NCBI GenBank assembly: GCA_944324645.1
Contig: CALUXB010000001.1
Span: forward strand, 62,001-126,000
DNA from: an uncultured Elusimicrobiales bacterium
GTDB taxonomy: Bacteria; Elusimicrobiota; Elusimicrobia; Elusimicrobiales; Elusimicrobiaceae
DNA: 64,000 nucleotides
Reading direction: 5' to 3'
In this document: in pieces, positions 25,103 through 34,835 of the stretch
Numbering within the stretch: the stretch's first letter is position 1
Layout: every line of letters begins with the position of its first letter
Notes under the pieces: model-generated
Seen by the model: only the letters and a program-made list of their open reading frames with translations
Told to the model about the DNA's origin: nothing
The model's database searches: none
Position numbers and translations under genes: made by a program

Positions 25103-26530
25103 TCAATAATAAGGAGTCAGCAGACGCAGCGCATTGTTGCGCAGCGTGCGCAAAAGCGGCGGGCGCATATGCCGGTAATGCACGGGCTGCGCTTGAGCTT
25201 TTTTCTGTTCAATAATTTGGCGCACCTGTTTAGCCAGCTCTGGGTCAAAGCATTCCATATTACTTTCAAAGTTCAGCTTAAAACTGCGTACGTCCCAGTT
25301 GGCAGAGCCGGCAAAGAGCCACAGGTCGTCCACTAAAAAGAGCTTGCTGTGGTCAAAGGGCGGTTGGGTGCGGTAGATTTTGACCCCTTTGGAAAGCAAA
25401 CGGTGAAAGTTGGCTTCCATTGCCCAGTCCATACCAAAAATATTGCTCTTTTGCGGCAGAATAATTTCCACCTCTACCCCGCGCATAGCGGCCGTTTCCA
25501 GTGCAGACAGTATATTGTTTTCCGGCAAGAAATACGGTGTAACAATGCGGGCGCTTTTTTGCGCGCAGGCCAGCGCGCCCAGGCACAGGCGTTCTATTTT
25601 GCCATAGTCCGCGTCCGGCCCGTCCGGGATAATGCGCGCGGCGGTTTTGCCGGGGCAAGGGCTGTCTTTGGGGCAGCGCGCCGAAGTGGGCAGAAACGGC
25701 TTTTTGCCGGAGAAAATCCAGTCCTCTTCAAACAGACGCGCAATTTGGTTGATAAGCGGCCCCTTGATTTCAAAAGTCACGTCCTGGATGGGGTCTTTGG
25801 GGTGCTGGCGAACCAAGTCCCCTTCCGCCACATTCATACCGCCAAAAAAGGCCACTTTTCCGTCTATAATCATCATTTTGCGGTGGTTGCGCAAATTAAC
25901 AAAGGGCAGGTTGACCGGGCTTTTGCTGGGCAAAAAGACGGAGAACTGCACCCCGCGTATTTTTTTAACTGCGGCCTGGATATTGGGCCGGCTGTAATTG
26001 AGGCCCACCCCGTCTATGAGCATACGCACGACGGCTCCGTTTTGCACCGCTTGTTTTAACGCGGGGATAAACATTTGCCCGGCTTTGTCATTATTAAAAA
26101 TATAACTGGCGATAAGCACTTCTTTCTTGGCTTGGGAAATGGCGGCGCACATCAGCGGATAGGCTTCGTCCCCATTAATGAGCGGGCGGATGGCATTGCC
26201 CAAAGATAAATGCTGGGGGTGCACTTTGTACCCCAGGCGCAGCATTTGCCACAGAGGAGGGGGCACTTGTTTTTCTATTTCCTGCGGGGTTTTGCCCGTG
26301 ACGGTAAAAATATCTGCCCCGTGATTATGCAGACGCAGCGCTTTGCGCCGCACGCGGTTGATGCCTAAAATGACATATGCAATACAGCCAATTACCGGCG
26401 CCAGCCATACTAGGCCCGTCCAGCCGATGGCGCTGGGCACGTCGTCTTTATGCAAGATAATATGCACAGTAACGCTTATATGCAGTACAAGCAATAAAAA
26501 ACCAGCTACGGAAAAAGATAACAGTTCCAT
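25103..26530 (-). CDS. cls: Cardiolipin synthase (phospholipase D family)
   Basis: Joins phosphatidylglycerol molecules (or PG and PE) into cardiolipin at the inner membrane. From the ATG at 26530 (GGGGG upstream) it has 475 residues. Two N-terminal membrane segments (about 3-23 and 33-55) are followed by two HKD motifs: HRKMMIIDGKVAFFGGMN and HSKLFLVDDLWLFAGSAN. The C-terminus ends near ALRLLTPYY, in keeping with bacterial ClsA. A GTG start two codons upstream is possible. It is translationally close to the EEP-family gene. Confidence 0.93.
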   Translation of the reverse strand: MELLSFSVAGFLLLVLHISVTVHIILHKDDVPSAIGWTGLVWLAPVIGCIAYVILGINRVRRKALRLHNHGADIFTVTGKTPQEIEKQVPPPLWQMLRLGYKVHPQHLSLGNAIRPLINGDEAYPLMCAAISQAKKEVLIASYIFNNDKAGQMFIPALKQAVQNGAVVRMLIDGVGLNYSRPNIQAAVKKIRGVQFSVFLPSKSPVNLPFVNLRNHRKMMIIDGKVAFFGGMNVAEGDLVRQHPKDPIQDVTFEIKGPLINQIARLFEEDWIFSGKKPFLPTSARCPKDSPCPGKTAARIIPDGPDADYGKIERLCLGALACAQKSARIVTPYFLPENNILSALETAAMRGVEVEIILPQKSNIFGMDWAMEANFHRLLSKGVKIYRTQPPFDHSKLFLVDDLWLFAGSANWDVRSFKLNFESNMECFDPELAKQVRQIIEQKKAQAQPVHYRHMRPPLLRTLRNNALRLLTPYY

Positions 26531-26586
26531 ATGCACCCCCTTATTATCCTATAAATTATTGGGCTGTTTTGCTGGGAAATACGATA

Positions 26587-27372
26587 TTAGTTTTGGGAAG
26601 TGTTCTTTTTTTGCACAGGGGCAATCAGCAGGGGCTTAGGGTTGACCACACGGGGCAGGGTGGCTTTGTCCCATTCCGTACCGCCGGAAATAAGTGCTTT
26701 GCGCACCGTGCGCGTGGGAGCGGCGGCCTGGGTGCGTGCCGGTGTGGCGGGTACTGTCTGGGCCGGCTGCAAGGAAGCCAGGTAGGCGTCTTTTTCGGCG
26801 GCGGTTTCAAAAGTTTGGCTCAGCTCTTTATTTTCAAAGAGAAACCAGCGCTCCGTAGGCGCAGGGGTGTTAACATCTGTATAAAGCAGTTTGTATAAAG
26901 CGGTTTGCGGTGGCAGCGCCTCGGTATTTTCCAAAGAGGCCTTGTCTTGATAAAAATTCTCAAAAGCACGCTGGCTCAGCCCAATATTAATGCCGTATTT
27001 TTTGTTGACTGCCAATACATCTGCGGCGTTGGCGGCGGCGGTGATAAAAGTTTGCGGGCTTTCGGCCTTAAATAAAAATTTGCGGAAGTTGCCTCCGTCG
27101 TCATACTCCACCAGGGCATATTCGGCGCTGCTGCTGCGGACAATACGGTCTTTGTCTGATACCATCGGCATAGTGTAGAGCACATATTCACGCGTTTTAC
27201 CGCGCAGCTTGCGCGTCAGCTGAAGTGCGTTGTAATCCCATAAAGAAGGTGCGGCGGGGGCGGAGTCTTCCCCGCGCATTTCTATAATAATTTCCGGCTG
27301 TTGGGCAAAGGCCAGCGGGGCAACGCCTCCCGCCGCCCACAGCAAGCAGGTAACAGCGGCTAAATGCTTCAT
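26587..27372 (-). CDS. Exported protein of unknown function
   Basis: 261 residues with a signal peptide (MKHLAAVTCLLW to LAFAQ). The mature part has mixed alpha/beta character at about 45-190 and then an Ala/Thr/Pro-rich linker and a Pro/Lys tail. I recognise no domain. The start follows TG-C-TAGACT by six bases with no ribosome-binding site, so it may be another leaderless transcript. It lies upstream of cls on the same strand with a 56-base gap. Confidence 0.65.
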   Translation of the reverse strand: MKHLAAVTCLLWAAGGVAPLAFAQQPEIIIEMRGEDSAPAAPSLWDYNALQLTRKLRGKTREYVLYTMPMVSDKDRIVRSSSAEYALVEYDDGGNFRKFLFKAESPQTFITAAANAADVLAVNKKYGINIGLSQRAFENFYQDKASLENTEALPPQTALYKLLYTDVNTPAPTERWFLFENKELSQTFETAAEKDAYLASLQPAQTVPATPARTQAAAPTRTVRKALISGGTEWDKATLPRVVNPKPLLIAPVQKKNTSQN

Positions 27373-27378
27373 ATGCTT

Positions 27379-27384
27379 AGTCTA
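27379..27384 (-). promoter_or_regulatory. Candidate extended -10 box adjacent to the exported-protein start
   Basis: TG-C-TAGACT on the minus strand, six bases before the ATG at 27372. Confidence 0.4.
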
Positions 27385-27567
27385 GCATTTTTGGTGTAAA
27401 AAAGAAGAACGCTCCCAAACAGCGTTTGTTTTTTTGGGGTAAGAGAAAAAGGCGCCATATGGTTTAAGGATTGTTTGCTAGAAAAACCGCCGGGAGCGCC
27501 TTGCCCGCCGGGGTTATAGCACGGGAGCAACATAAATTTTCTTCCCCAGCTCTCCCGAAGATAGCGG

Positions 27568-28500
27568 CTAATTGTCAGGGTCTTTGGCAGGGGAAAACAG
27601 CCAGGTGCTTAAATATCTTTCACCGCTGTCTGGCAGCAATACCACAAGGTTTTTGCCGGCAAATTCAGGACGGAGCGCCATTTGCAATGCCGCATACATA
27701 GCCGCACCGGAACTGATGCCTGCCAAGATGCCTTCTTGTTGGGCCAGCGTGCGGGCGGTTTGTCCGGCCTGTTCATCTGTGACGGGGAAGATCTGGTCTA
27801 TAATAGCCCGGTCTAAAATTTTTGGTACAAAACCTGCACCTATCCCCTGTATTTGATGGGGACCTGCCGGCTTGCCAGACAACACCGCTGAGGATGCCGG
27901 CTCCACTGCGATAATTTTTACCTGCGGGTTTTGCTGTTTTAAGAACCGCCCTACGCCTGTTATCGTGCCGCCGGTGCCCACGCCGGCTACAAAGGCGTCC
28001 ACTTTTCCGTCTAAATCTTGCCAAATTTCCTCCCCGGTTTGGTTGTGGGCAGCGGCATTGGCGGGGTTTTCAAATTGGCGCGGCATATAGGAGTGGGGGA
28101 TTTTTTGCAGCAGTTGTTCTGCTTTAGAAATAGCGCCGCTCATGCCTTGTGCCGCCGGCGTCAGCTCCACTTGCGCGCCCAGTGCGCGCACCAGCTGCAC
28201 CCGCTCCGGGCTCATATTCTCCGGCATAACCAAAATCATATGATAGCCTTTTACCGCACAAAGAAAAGCCAATCCAATGCCTGTATTGCCGCTGGTGGCC
28301 TCTATAATAGTGACGCCCGGCACCAGTGCGCCGGATTTTTCTGCCGCTTGCAACATAGATAAGGCTACACGGTCCTTGACGCTAAAAGGATTAAACATTT
28401 CCAGCTTGGCAAACACCCGCCCCGGGCCCGGATTGATTTTGTTAATGCGGACCAAGGGCGTGTTGCCAATTAGTTGGGTCAAATCAGCCGCGTAAGGCAT
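27568..28500 (-). CDS. cysK: Cysteine synthase A (O-acetylserine sulfhydrylase)
   Basis: PLP enzyme that makes cysteine from O-acetylserine and sulfide. From the start at 28500 it has 310 residues. The PLP lysine is in NPFSVKDR, the substrate loop is EATSGNTGIGLAF, the phosphate-binding GTGGTITGVG is intact, and AVEPASSAVLSG and GIGAGFVP are typical. It could supply the cysteine that NifS consumes. It lies just downstream of the D-lactate dehydrogenase gene (stop at 28509), so the two may share a transcript. An upstream reading to 28545 would overlap that gene and is not needed. Confidence 0.95.
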   Translation of the reverse strand: MPYAADLTQLIGNTPLVRINKINPGPGRVFAKLEMFNPFSVKDRVALSMLQAAEKSGALVPGVTIIEATSGNTGIGLAFLCAVKGYHMILVMPENMSPERVQLVRALGAQVELTPAAQGMSGAISKAEQLLQKIPHSYMPRQFENPANAAAHNQTGEEIWQDLDGKVDAFVAGVGTGGTITGVGRFLKQQNPQVKIIAVEPASSAVLSGKPAGPHQIQGIGAGFVPKILDRAIIDQIFPVTDEQAGQTARTLAQQEGILAGISSGAAMYAALQMALRPEFAGKNLVVLLPDSGERYLSTWLFSPAKDPDN

Positions 28501-28508
28501 AGCAGTTC

Positions 28509-29531
28509 CTATTTTAATACGGAGTTTTGTATCTGTCCGCTGCAAAAATGATTGATGTTTTCCAGCGTGGTGTGCAGAATGCGGTGCACCGCGTCTATAG
28601 AGTTAAACCCAATATGAGGGGTGATGAGCACGTTTTTCATTTGCATCAAACGTGCATTAATAATGGTATTCATCGCATAATCCATAGGGATATCCTGCGA
28701 TTTTAAGATGATATCATCGTGAATGATAAAATCTTCATTCTCCAGCACGTCCAGCGCAGCCCCCTTGACCTTGCCGCTGGCCAGCGCGCGGTAGAGTGCT
28801 TCTGGGTCCACTAAACTGCCGCGGGCGGTATTGACGATGATGACCCCGTTTTTCATTTTTTTAAAAGCTTCGTCATTTAATAAATGATAATTATCTTTGG
28901 TCGCCGGGGCGTGCAGGGTGATAACGTCGGATTTGGCATAGAGTTCGTCCAAACCGACATAATGAATATTGTAAATACGCTGGAATTCTTCATTCGGATA
29001 TAAGTCATAAGCCAATACTTCCATTCCAAATCCGCGCGCCAGTTTGGCTACGTGCCGCCCAATGGCCCCGGTGCCTATAATGCCAAGGGTATGCCCGTAA
29101 AGGTCAAAGCCGATATATTCATTCATACGCACATAGTTGTTTTTCATATCCGTGCGGGCCTGGATAATATGGCGCGCCAAAGACAAAAGCACCCCAAAGG
29201 TAAATTCCGCCACGGTGGCTTCTCCGTATTTGGGGACGTTAACTACTTCAATACCGCGGCTTTTGCAGTAATTCAAATCAATATGGTCAAAGCCGGTAGA
29301 ACGGGTGGCAATCAACTTGAGATTAGCGTATTTATCCAGCGTTTCTTTGGTCATTTTGAGTGCGGTGTGCACAAAGACGGAAATTATTTCGGCATCTTTA
29401 ATTTGCTGGAATTGCTCGTCGGATATATTCTCCATACTTTCTTCCAACATCACCACATCGCCGGTGCAAATAGGCTGTTTTTCCAGATAATCTTTGGTAA
29501 TTTTATCTACATCAAAAAATACGGTTTTCAT
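28509..29531 (-). CDS. ldhA: D-lactate dehydrogenase (D-2-hydroxyacid dehydrogenase family)
   Basis: Reduces pyruvate to D-lactate, re-oxidising NADH in fermentation. 340 residues. The Rossmann motif is GIIGTGAIGRHVAKLA. The catalytic Arg is in NTARGSLVD, the Glu in LDVLENEDF, and the His in LITPHIGFNS. The length, and the pair of tyrosine- and glutamate-rich blocks, fit D-LDH better than glycerate or phosphoglycerate dehydrogenases, though other 2-ketoacids are possible. GGGGGTG is the ribosome-binding site. Together with the hydrogenase it points to a mixed-product fermenter. Confidence 0.87.
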   Translation of the reverse strand: MKTVFFDVDKITKDYLEKQPICTGDVVMLEESMENISDEQFQQIKDAEIISVFVHTALKMTKETLDKYANLKLIATRSTGFDHIDLNYCKSRGIEVVNVPKYGEATVAEFTFGVLLSLARHIIQARTDMKNNYVRMNEYIGFDLYGHTLGIIGTGAIGRHVAKLARGFGMEVLAYDLYPNEEFQRIYNIHYVGLDELYAKSDVITLHAPATKDNYHLLNDEAFKKMKNGVIIVNTARGSLVDPEALYRALASGKVKGAALDVLENEDFIIHDDIILKSQDIPMDYAMNTIINARLMQMKNVLITPHIGFNSIDAVHRILHTTLENINHFCSGQIQNSVLK

Positions 29532-29589
29532 ACAACACCCCCTAGACTTCTTTTATATAATGTACAGCCGCCTGAAGGCGGCTGTAAAA

Positions 29590-30180
29590 TTAATTATTGG
29601 GCAGCGGCGTTTCTTCTTTTTTAAAATCATAGAACTGCCGCCGTTGCCGGGCCGGATTGCCCGATACGACGGCAAAGGCTTTAACGTCGTGCGTCACCAC
29701 AGAACCTGCCCCAATGACGGCATTGTCCCCAACAGTAATGCCGGGCAAGAGAATGGCCCCACCACCTATCCATACGTTTTTGCCAATTTTAATCGGGGCG
29801 GCAAATTCTTTGCCTGCCGCGCGGGCCTTGGGCTCTAACGGGTGGGTGGCAGTATAAACTTGCACCGCGGGGCCGATTTGGGTGCCGTCCCCAATATCCA
29901 CCCGGGCGCAGTCTAAAATGACACAGTTAAAATTAATAAAGACCTTATTGCCGAAAAAGATATTGCGGCCGTAGTCACAGAAAAACGGGGGTTCTATGTT
30001 CAGCGTTTGGCCCACTTGTCCAAACAGCTGCTGCATCAGCTCGCGGCGTTTTTGTTCGTCTGCAGGGTCTGTGGCGTTGTATTGCCACAGCAGGCGGCGG
30101 GCCTGTTGTCTTTCTTGTAGCAGTTCCGGGTCGGAAGAATTATAAAAAAGTCCGGCCAACATATTTTCTTTTTCGCTCAT
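29590..30180 (-). CDS. Sugar O-acetyltransferase (maltose/galactoside acetyltransferase type)
   Basis: 196 residues. A mac-type N-terminal helix region (ENMLAGLFYNSSDPEL, RRELMQQLFGQ) precedes a left-handed beta-helix of hexapeptide repeats with GKNVWIGGGAILLPGITVG and the active-site His in VYTATHPL. It transfers acetyl from acetyl-CoA to a sugar hydroxyl. The start follows an extended -10 box (TGCTACAAT) by six bases and has no ribosome-binding site, a candidate leaderless mRNA. Precise substrate unknown. Confidence 0.9.
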   Translation of the reverse strand: MSEKENMLAGLFYNSSDPELLQERQQARRLLWQYNATDPADEQKRRELMQQLFGQVGQTLNIEPPFFCDYGRNIFFGNKVFINFNCVILDCARVDIGDGTQIGPAVQVYTATHPLEPKARAAGKEFAAPIKIGKNVWIGGGAILLPGITVGDNAVIGAGSVVTHDVKAFAVVSGNPARQRRQFYDFKKEETPLPNN

Positions 30181-30186
30181 AAATTT

Positions 30187-30192
30187 ATTGTA
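30187..30192 (-). promoter_or_regulatory. Extended -10 box adjacent to the acetyltransferase start
   Basis: TG-C-TACAAT on the minus strand; six bases to the ATG. Confidence 0.55.
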
Positions 30193-30231
30193 GCAATTTT
30201 CTTTTAATTCAAAAAAAGACTTCTTTTTCTC

Positions 30232-30259
30232 TTGCGCTGTATGCTAAATTTTATACAAT
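30232..30259 (+). promoter_or_regulatory. Promoter of the RND efflux operon
   Basis: TTGCGC (30232-30237), 16-base spacer, TACAAT (30254-30259). The start site near 30266 gives a leader of about 95 bases containing the palindrome at 30314-30329. Confidence 0.5.
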
Positions 30260-30313
30260 AATAGCATAGAGGCTTTATTGTGTTTTTTGCAAAAGGTATA
30301 GTCGTAAAAGAAA

Positions 30314-30329
30314 TTTACCGGCAGGTAAA
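30314..30329 (+). promoter_or_regulatory. Palindrome in the RND operon leader, candidate operator
   Basis: TTTACC-GGCA-GGTAAA, in an AT-rich context between promoter and start codon. No regulator gene is adjacent, so it could be bound by a TetR- or MarR-type protein encoded elsewhere. Confidence 0.3.
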
Positions 30330-30359
30330 ATTTGTTTTAATTAAAAAGAGAGGACATAA

Positions 30360-31673
30360 ATGAATAAGTATTTGCGTATAACGGGCGTGATGGCCTTGGC
30401 ATTATGTGTAGGGATCTTGGCTGCTTGCAAGAAAAAAGAGCAACAAGATGCCTCTCCGGCGGTACCTGTTTCTGCCGTAAAAGTATTAAAAACCGATTTG
30501 CCTTGGAATATTGAATATCCGGCCCAAGTGGCGGGCTCATTGGAAATTCAGGTGCGCGCGCAGGTGGGCGGCATTTTGCAGGCGCGTTTGTTTGATGAGG
30601 GCGCTTATGTAAAAAAAGACACGCAGCTCTTTCAAATTGACCCCAAAGAATACGAGGTGGCACTGCAGCGTGCCGAAGGGTCTTTATCTCAAGCCCGCAG
30701 TGAAGAGAGCCGCACCCGCCGCGACTTTGAACGTATGAAAAAATTACGCGCCGACAATGCCGTGAGCCAAAAAGATTACGATGATTCTCTCTCTGCTTAC
30801 GAAGCGGCTCAGGCTTCCGTCAAAGTGGCTGAAGCCGGCGTGAATGAAGCCAAAATTAATTTGGAATATACCCGCGTGCTGGCTCCTATTTCCGGTATCA
30901 CCGGCAAAGAAGCCCAGTCTGTGGGCAGCCTGATTTCTCCGGCGGGCAACGGCCTGCTGACCACGATGGTGCAAATCAACCCGCTGTGGGTGAACTTTTC
31001 TATGCCCAGCGCACAGTTTTATAAACTGGCCAGCGGCTATCTTTCCGGTACGATTTCTTTAGACGCCAAAGGAGAACACCCCCTGTATGTGGAAGCGGTG
31101 ACCTCTGACGGGCGCGTTTATCCGGAAAAAGGAACCATTATTTTCTTTGACAGTACGGAAGACGTCAAAACCGCTTCTTTGGCAATCAAAGCCGAATTTC
31201 CAAATCCCAAAAACCAGCGTATGCTGATGCCGGGCCAATTTGTGCGGGTGCGCTTGGTGGGCGCTACTTATAAAGATGCGGTCTTAATTCCTTCCTCTGC
31301 CGTGTTAAGCACGCCGACGGGCAACCTAGTCTATGTGGTGGCAGAAGACGGCACCACGCAGGCCCAGCCGGTTACGACGCAACTGCAGGATGATATGTAT
31401 ATTGTCAGCGACGGATTGAAAGGCGGTGAAACGGTCGTATCAGCGGGATTAATTAAAATCCGCCCGGGTATGAAAGTTACCCCGCAAATACAGCCTTTTG
31501 AAGTTCCTTCCTCTGCTAAACCCGTAGCGCCCAGCACGGCTACGGTTATGGATGTGGGGTCGTTTGATGAGGCTATAGGTAAAGATATTGCTCCAGACAA
31601 GCAAGATATCCGCAGTGAAAAACAACGCAAAAGCGACGCCGTGACAGATGCTTTGCTGGGGCAGCAGGATTAA
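30360..31673 (+). CDS. RND efflux periplasmic adaptor (AcrA/MexA family)
   Basis: 437 residues. A lipoprotein signal peptide with lipobox LAAC anchors it. The N-terminal biotinyl-lipoyl half (VRAQVGGILQARLFDEGAYV) leads to a coiled-coil hairpin (about 105-165), the matching second lipoyl half (LEYTRVLAPISGITGK) and beta-barrel domains. It links the inner-membrane pump to the outer-membrane channel. AGAGAGGA is the ribosome-binding site. First gene of a complete three-gene operon. The tail beyond about 400 is hydrophilic and poorly conserved. Confidence 0.94.
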   Translation: MNKYLRITGVMALALCVGILAACKKKEQQDASPAVPVSAVKVLKTDLPWNIEYPAQVAGSLEIQVRAQVGGILQARLFDEGAYVKKDTQLFQIDPKEYEVALQRAEGSLSQARSEESRTRRDFERMKKLRADNAVSQKDYDDSLSAYEAAQASVKVAEAGVNEAKINLEYTRVLAPISGITGKEAQSVGSLISPAGNGLLTTMVQINPLWVNFSMPSAQFYKLASGYLSGTISLDAKGEHPLYVEAVTSDGRVYPEKGTIIFFDSTEDVKTASLAIKAEFPNPKNQRMLMPGQFVRVRLVGATYKDAVLIPSSAVLSTPTGNLVYVVAEDGTTQAQPVTTQLQDDMYIVSDGLKGGETVVSAGLIKIRPGMKVTPQIQPFEVPSSAKPVAPSTATVMDVGSFDEAIGKDIAPDKQDIRSEKQRKSDAVTDALLGQQD

Positions 31674-31685
31674 CAAGGGGCGGCT

Positions 31686-34600
31686 ATGTTTTCTAAATTT
31701 TTTATTAACCGGCCCATTTTTTCTACCGTAGTTTCCCTGCTTATTTTGCTGGCGGGTATAGTGTCTATTATCAACCTGCCTATTGAGCAGTATCCGGACC
31801 TTACTCCTCCTTCCGTGCAGGTGTCGGCCCAATATCCCGGCGCCAGCCCGGAAGTCATTGCCGATACGGTGGCCGCTCCGCTTGAACAGCAAATCAACGG
31901 GGTGGAAGATATGTTGTATATGAACTCCACCTCTTCTGCCAACGGCGATATGAACCTCTTGGTGTATTTTGAAGTAGGCACCGACCCTGACCAGGCGATG
32001 ATTAACGTCAACAACCGCGTCCAGGCCGCCACAACTTCTTTGCCTGAGGACGTGCGCCGTTATGGGGTAACGGTGGAAAAAAAATCTTCCGCTATTTTGC
32101 AATTAATCACGATGTACTCCCCGTCTGGTGTTTATGACACTACCTATATTGGTAACTATGCGTTAGTCAACGTGGTGGACGATTTAAAACGTATTAGCGG
32201 TGTAGGGGATGCGCAGGTGATGTCCGCCAACGACTATTCTATCCGTATTTGGCTCAAACCCGATGTGATGAGCCAGCTGGGGGTGTCTGTAACGGACGTA
32301 ATGGCAGCGGTGCAAGCTCAGAACGTGCAGCGTGCCGCCGGTAAAATCGGCCAGCCGCCGCTGACACAATCGGTGGACCGTATGTTCACTATTGTGGCTC
32401 CGGGTCGTTTAAAAACGCCGGAAGAATTTGAAGAAATCATTTTGCGCGCTAATCCGGACGGCACGTCTTTGCGTTTAAAAGATGTAGCACGTGTAGAGTT
32501 GGGCAGCCAAACCTATGAATTTTCCGGCCGATATAACAAACAACCTGCTGTACCTATTGGCGTGTTCCTCTCCCCGGGTGCCAACGCGGTGGCTACCGCT
32601 AAAGCAGTGGACCAGCGTATGAAAGAACTGGCTGCCAACTTTCCGGGGGGTATTGAATATAAAGTAGCCTATGACACCACGCTGTTTGTTACCGCTTCTA
32701 TTGAAGAAGTAATCCATACCCTGATTGAGGCTATGGTTTTGGTGTTCTTGGTAATGTACTTGTTCTTGCACGACTGGCGTGCCACGTTAATTCCGTGCTT
32801 GGCGGTGCCGGTGTCCATTGTAGGCGCCTTTGCCGGAATGCTGTTGATGGGATTTTCTATTAATACGCTGACGCTGTTTGGTTTGGTGCTGGCCATTGGT
32901 ATTGTGGTGGACGACGCCATCGTGGTAATTGAAAACGTAGAGCGTATTATGCACGACGAACATTTGCCCATAAAGGAGGCCACCATTAAAGCAATGGACG
33001 AAGTAACCGGCCCAGTAGTAGCCATTGTGCTGGTGTTGTGCTCTGTGTTTGTGCCGGTGGCGTTTATGGGCGGTTTTACCGGGGTTATGTACCAGCAGTT
33101 CGCTATTACGATTGCGGTGTCCGTGATTATTTCCGGTTTGGTGGCTTTGACGCTGACCCCGGCCCTGTGCGTACTTTTATTAAAAGAAATGAAACCCCGC
33201 ACCAGCGGATTCTTCTACCACTTTGACCAGTGGTTTAGCAAAATGACCGAAAAATATACCGGGCTGGCGGGCTTTTTCCTGCGGCGCATACCGGTGGCCG
33301 TTTTGTGTGTGGTGCTGCTGTGGGCGGCGGCGCTTGGTTTGTTTAAACTGGTGCCGGGCAGCTTGCTGCCGGATGAAGACCAGGGTATGATTATGATAGC
33401 CACTATGTTGGACCCCTCTACCTCTTTGACTAATACTGTTAATGTGGCCAAACAAGTGGAAGAAATCATTCTGCAGCAGCCGGCAGTAAAAGAAGAACTG
33501 ACCTTTGCCGGCTATGATATGCTCAGCAGCACGATGAAAAGCAGCTCTATTGCTTCCTTCGTGGCGCTCAAACCCTGGAAAGAGCGCGAAACAGACGCCT
33601 TGTCCTCTTTCGGCACGATTGCCGCTATTGGCAAATTGGCGGCGGGGCAAATTCCAGGTGCGCTGGTGATGCCTTTTAACCCGCCCCCAGTTATGGGTAT
33701 GAGCACCACCGGCGGTTTGGAAGGATATGTGCAAAACCGCGCCGGTTCCGGCAGTGAGGCGTTGCAAACCAAAGTGAACGAGTTTATCGCCGCGGCGCAG
33801 AAACGGCCCGAGCTTGCCAGCGTGAGCACCACCTTCTCGGCTGCTACTCCGCAATATAATTTGAAAGTAGATGAAATTAAGGCGATGGCAATGAATGTGT
33901 CCTTGTCGGAACTTTATGCCACTATCCAGGGTACATTTGGTACGGCCTATGTCAACGACTTTACCAAATTCAGCCGCAGCTTTAAGGTAATGATGCAGGC
34001 GGAAGGGGATTACCGTGCCCGCCCGGAACAACTGGGAGAAATCTATGTCCGTTCCAATTCCGGGGATATGGTGCCGCTGTCCTCTTTCATTACGCTGACG
34101 CCTATTTTGGGCCCGGATATGGTGGAGCGTTTTAACGCCTTCCCCGCTGCCAAAGTGATGGCGACTCCGGCAGACGGTTACAGCTCCGGCCAGGCCATTG
34201 CCGCTATGGAAGCAGTGGCCCGTGAGATCTTGGGCGAAGAGTACAGCTTGGCCTGGACGGGTACCACTTATCAAGAAACTATCAGCGGCAGCTCTTCCAC
34301 TATTGCCTTGTTATTAGGTATGTTGGTGGTGTTTCTGATTTTGGCGGCCCAGTATGAAAGATGGGGGTTGCCGTTTGCAGTCATTTTGGCGGTGCCGTTT
34401 GGTATTTTTGGCGCATTTTTGGGTACATATCTGCGCGGGCTGGATAATGATATTTATTTCCAAATTGCGCTAGTGGCCTTGGTCGGGTTGGCGGCCAAAA
34501 ACGCCATTTTGATTGTAGAGTTTGCCGTGCTTGTGCGCGAGCAGGGGGCCTCTGCTTATGAGGCGGCTTTGCAGGCGGTCAAACTGCGCTTTCGCCCTAT

Positions 34601-34835
34601 TATTATGACTTCTTTGGCTTTTATTTTAGGCTGCGTGCCGCTGGCTGTCAGCACAGGTGCGGGCGCTGCCAGCCGCCATTCTATCGGTACGGCTGTGGTG
34701 TTTGGTATGTTGGGTGCTACAGCAATTGCACCGATGTTTGTGCCGCTGTTCTTCTATTTAATTTCAGGTGGGTGGAAAGAGAAAATTGACCCTAACGCCC
34801 AGGGTGCCAAACCGGAGGCTATGCATGATATTTAA
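31686..34835 (+). CDS. RND efflux pump permease, HAE1 family (AcrB/MexB-like)
   Basis: 1049 residues, full length. It begins MFSKFFINRPIFSTVVSLL, and the periplasmic porter domains alternate with two sets of six membrane helices. The proton-relay Asp pair is in GIVVDDAIVVIENVER, Lys of helix 10 is in VGLAAKNAILIVEFA, and the docking-domain QYPDLTPPSVQV is typical of multidrug pumps. Likely substrates are hydrophobic drugs, bile salts or detergents, which would suit a gut habitat (inference). Confidence 0.96.
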   Translation: MFSKFFINRPIFSTVVSLLILLAGIVSIINLPIEQYPDLTPPSVQVSAQYPGASPEVIADTVAAPLEQQINGVEDMLYMNSTSSANGDMNLLVYFEVGTDPDQAMINVNNRVQAATTSLPEDVRRYGVTVEKKSSAILQLITMYSPSGVYDTTYIGNYALVNVVDDLKRISGVGDAQVMSANDYSIRIWLKPDVMSQLGVSVTDVMAAVQAQNVQRAAGKIGQPPLTQSVDRMFTIVAPGRLKTPEEFEEIILRANPDGTSLRLKDVARVELGSQTYEFSGRYNKQPAVPIGVFLSPGANAVATAKAVDQRMKELAANFPGGIEYKVAYDTTLFVTASIEEVIHTLIEAMVLVFLVMYLFLHDWRATLIPCLAVPVSIVGAFAGMLLMGFSINTLTLFGLVLAIGIVVDDAIVVIENVERIMHDEHLPIKEATIKAMDEVTGPVVAIVLVLCSVFVPVAFMGGFTGVMYQQFAITIAVSVIISGLVALTLTPALCVLLLKEMKPRTSGFFYHFDQWFSKMTEKYTGLAGFFLRRIPVAVLCVVLLWAAALGLFKLVPGSLLPDEDQGMIMIATMLDPSTSLTNTVNVAKQVEEIILQQPAVKEELTFAGYDMLSSTMKSSSIASFVALKPWKERETDALSSFGTIAAIGKLAAGQIPGALVMPFNPPPVMGMSTTGGLEGYVQNRAGSGSEALQTKVNEFIAAAQKRPELASVSTTFSAATPQYNLKVDEIKAMAMNVSLSELYATIQGTFGTAYVNDFTKFSRSFKVMMQAEGDYRARPEQLGEIYVRSNSGDMVPLSSFITLTPILGPDMVERFNAFPAAKVMATPADGYSSGQAIAAMEAVAREILGEEYSLAWTGTTYQETISGSSSTIALLLGMLVVFLILAAQYERWGLPFAVILAVPFGIFGAFLGTYLRGLDNDIYFQIALVALVGLAAKNAILIVEFAVLVREQGASAYEAALQAVKLRFRPIIMTSLAFILGCVPLAVSTGAGAASRHSIGTAVVFGMLGATAIAPMFVPLFFYLISGGWKEKIDPNAQGAKPEAMHDI

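Noticed and set aside
33180..34274. 364-codon minus-strand frame inside the RND permease
   Set aside because: Opposite a highly conserved gene; His/Arg-rich composition typical of a shadow.
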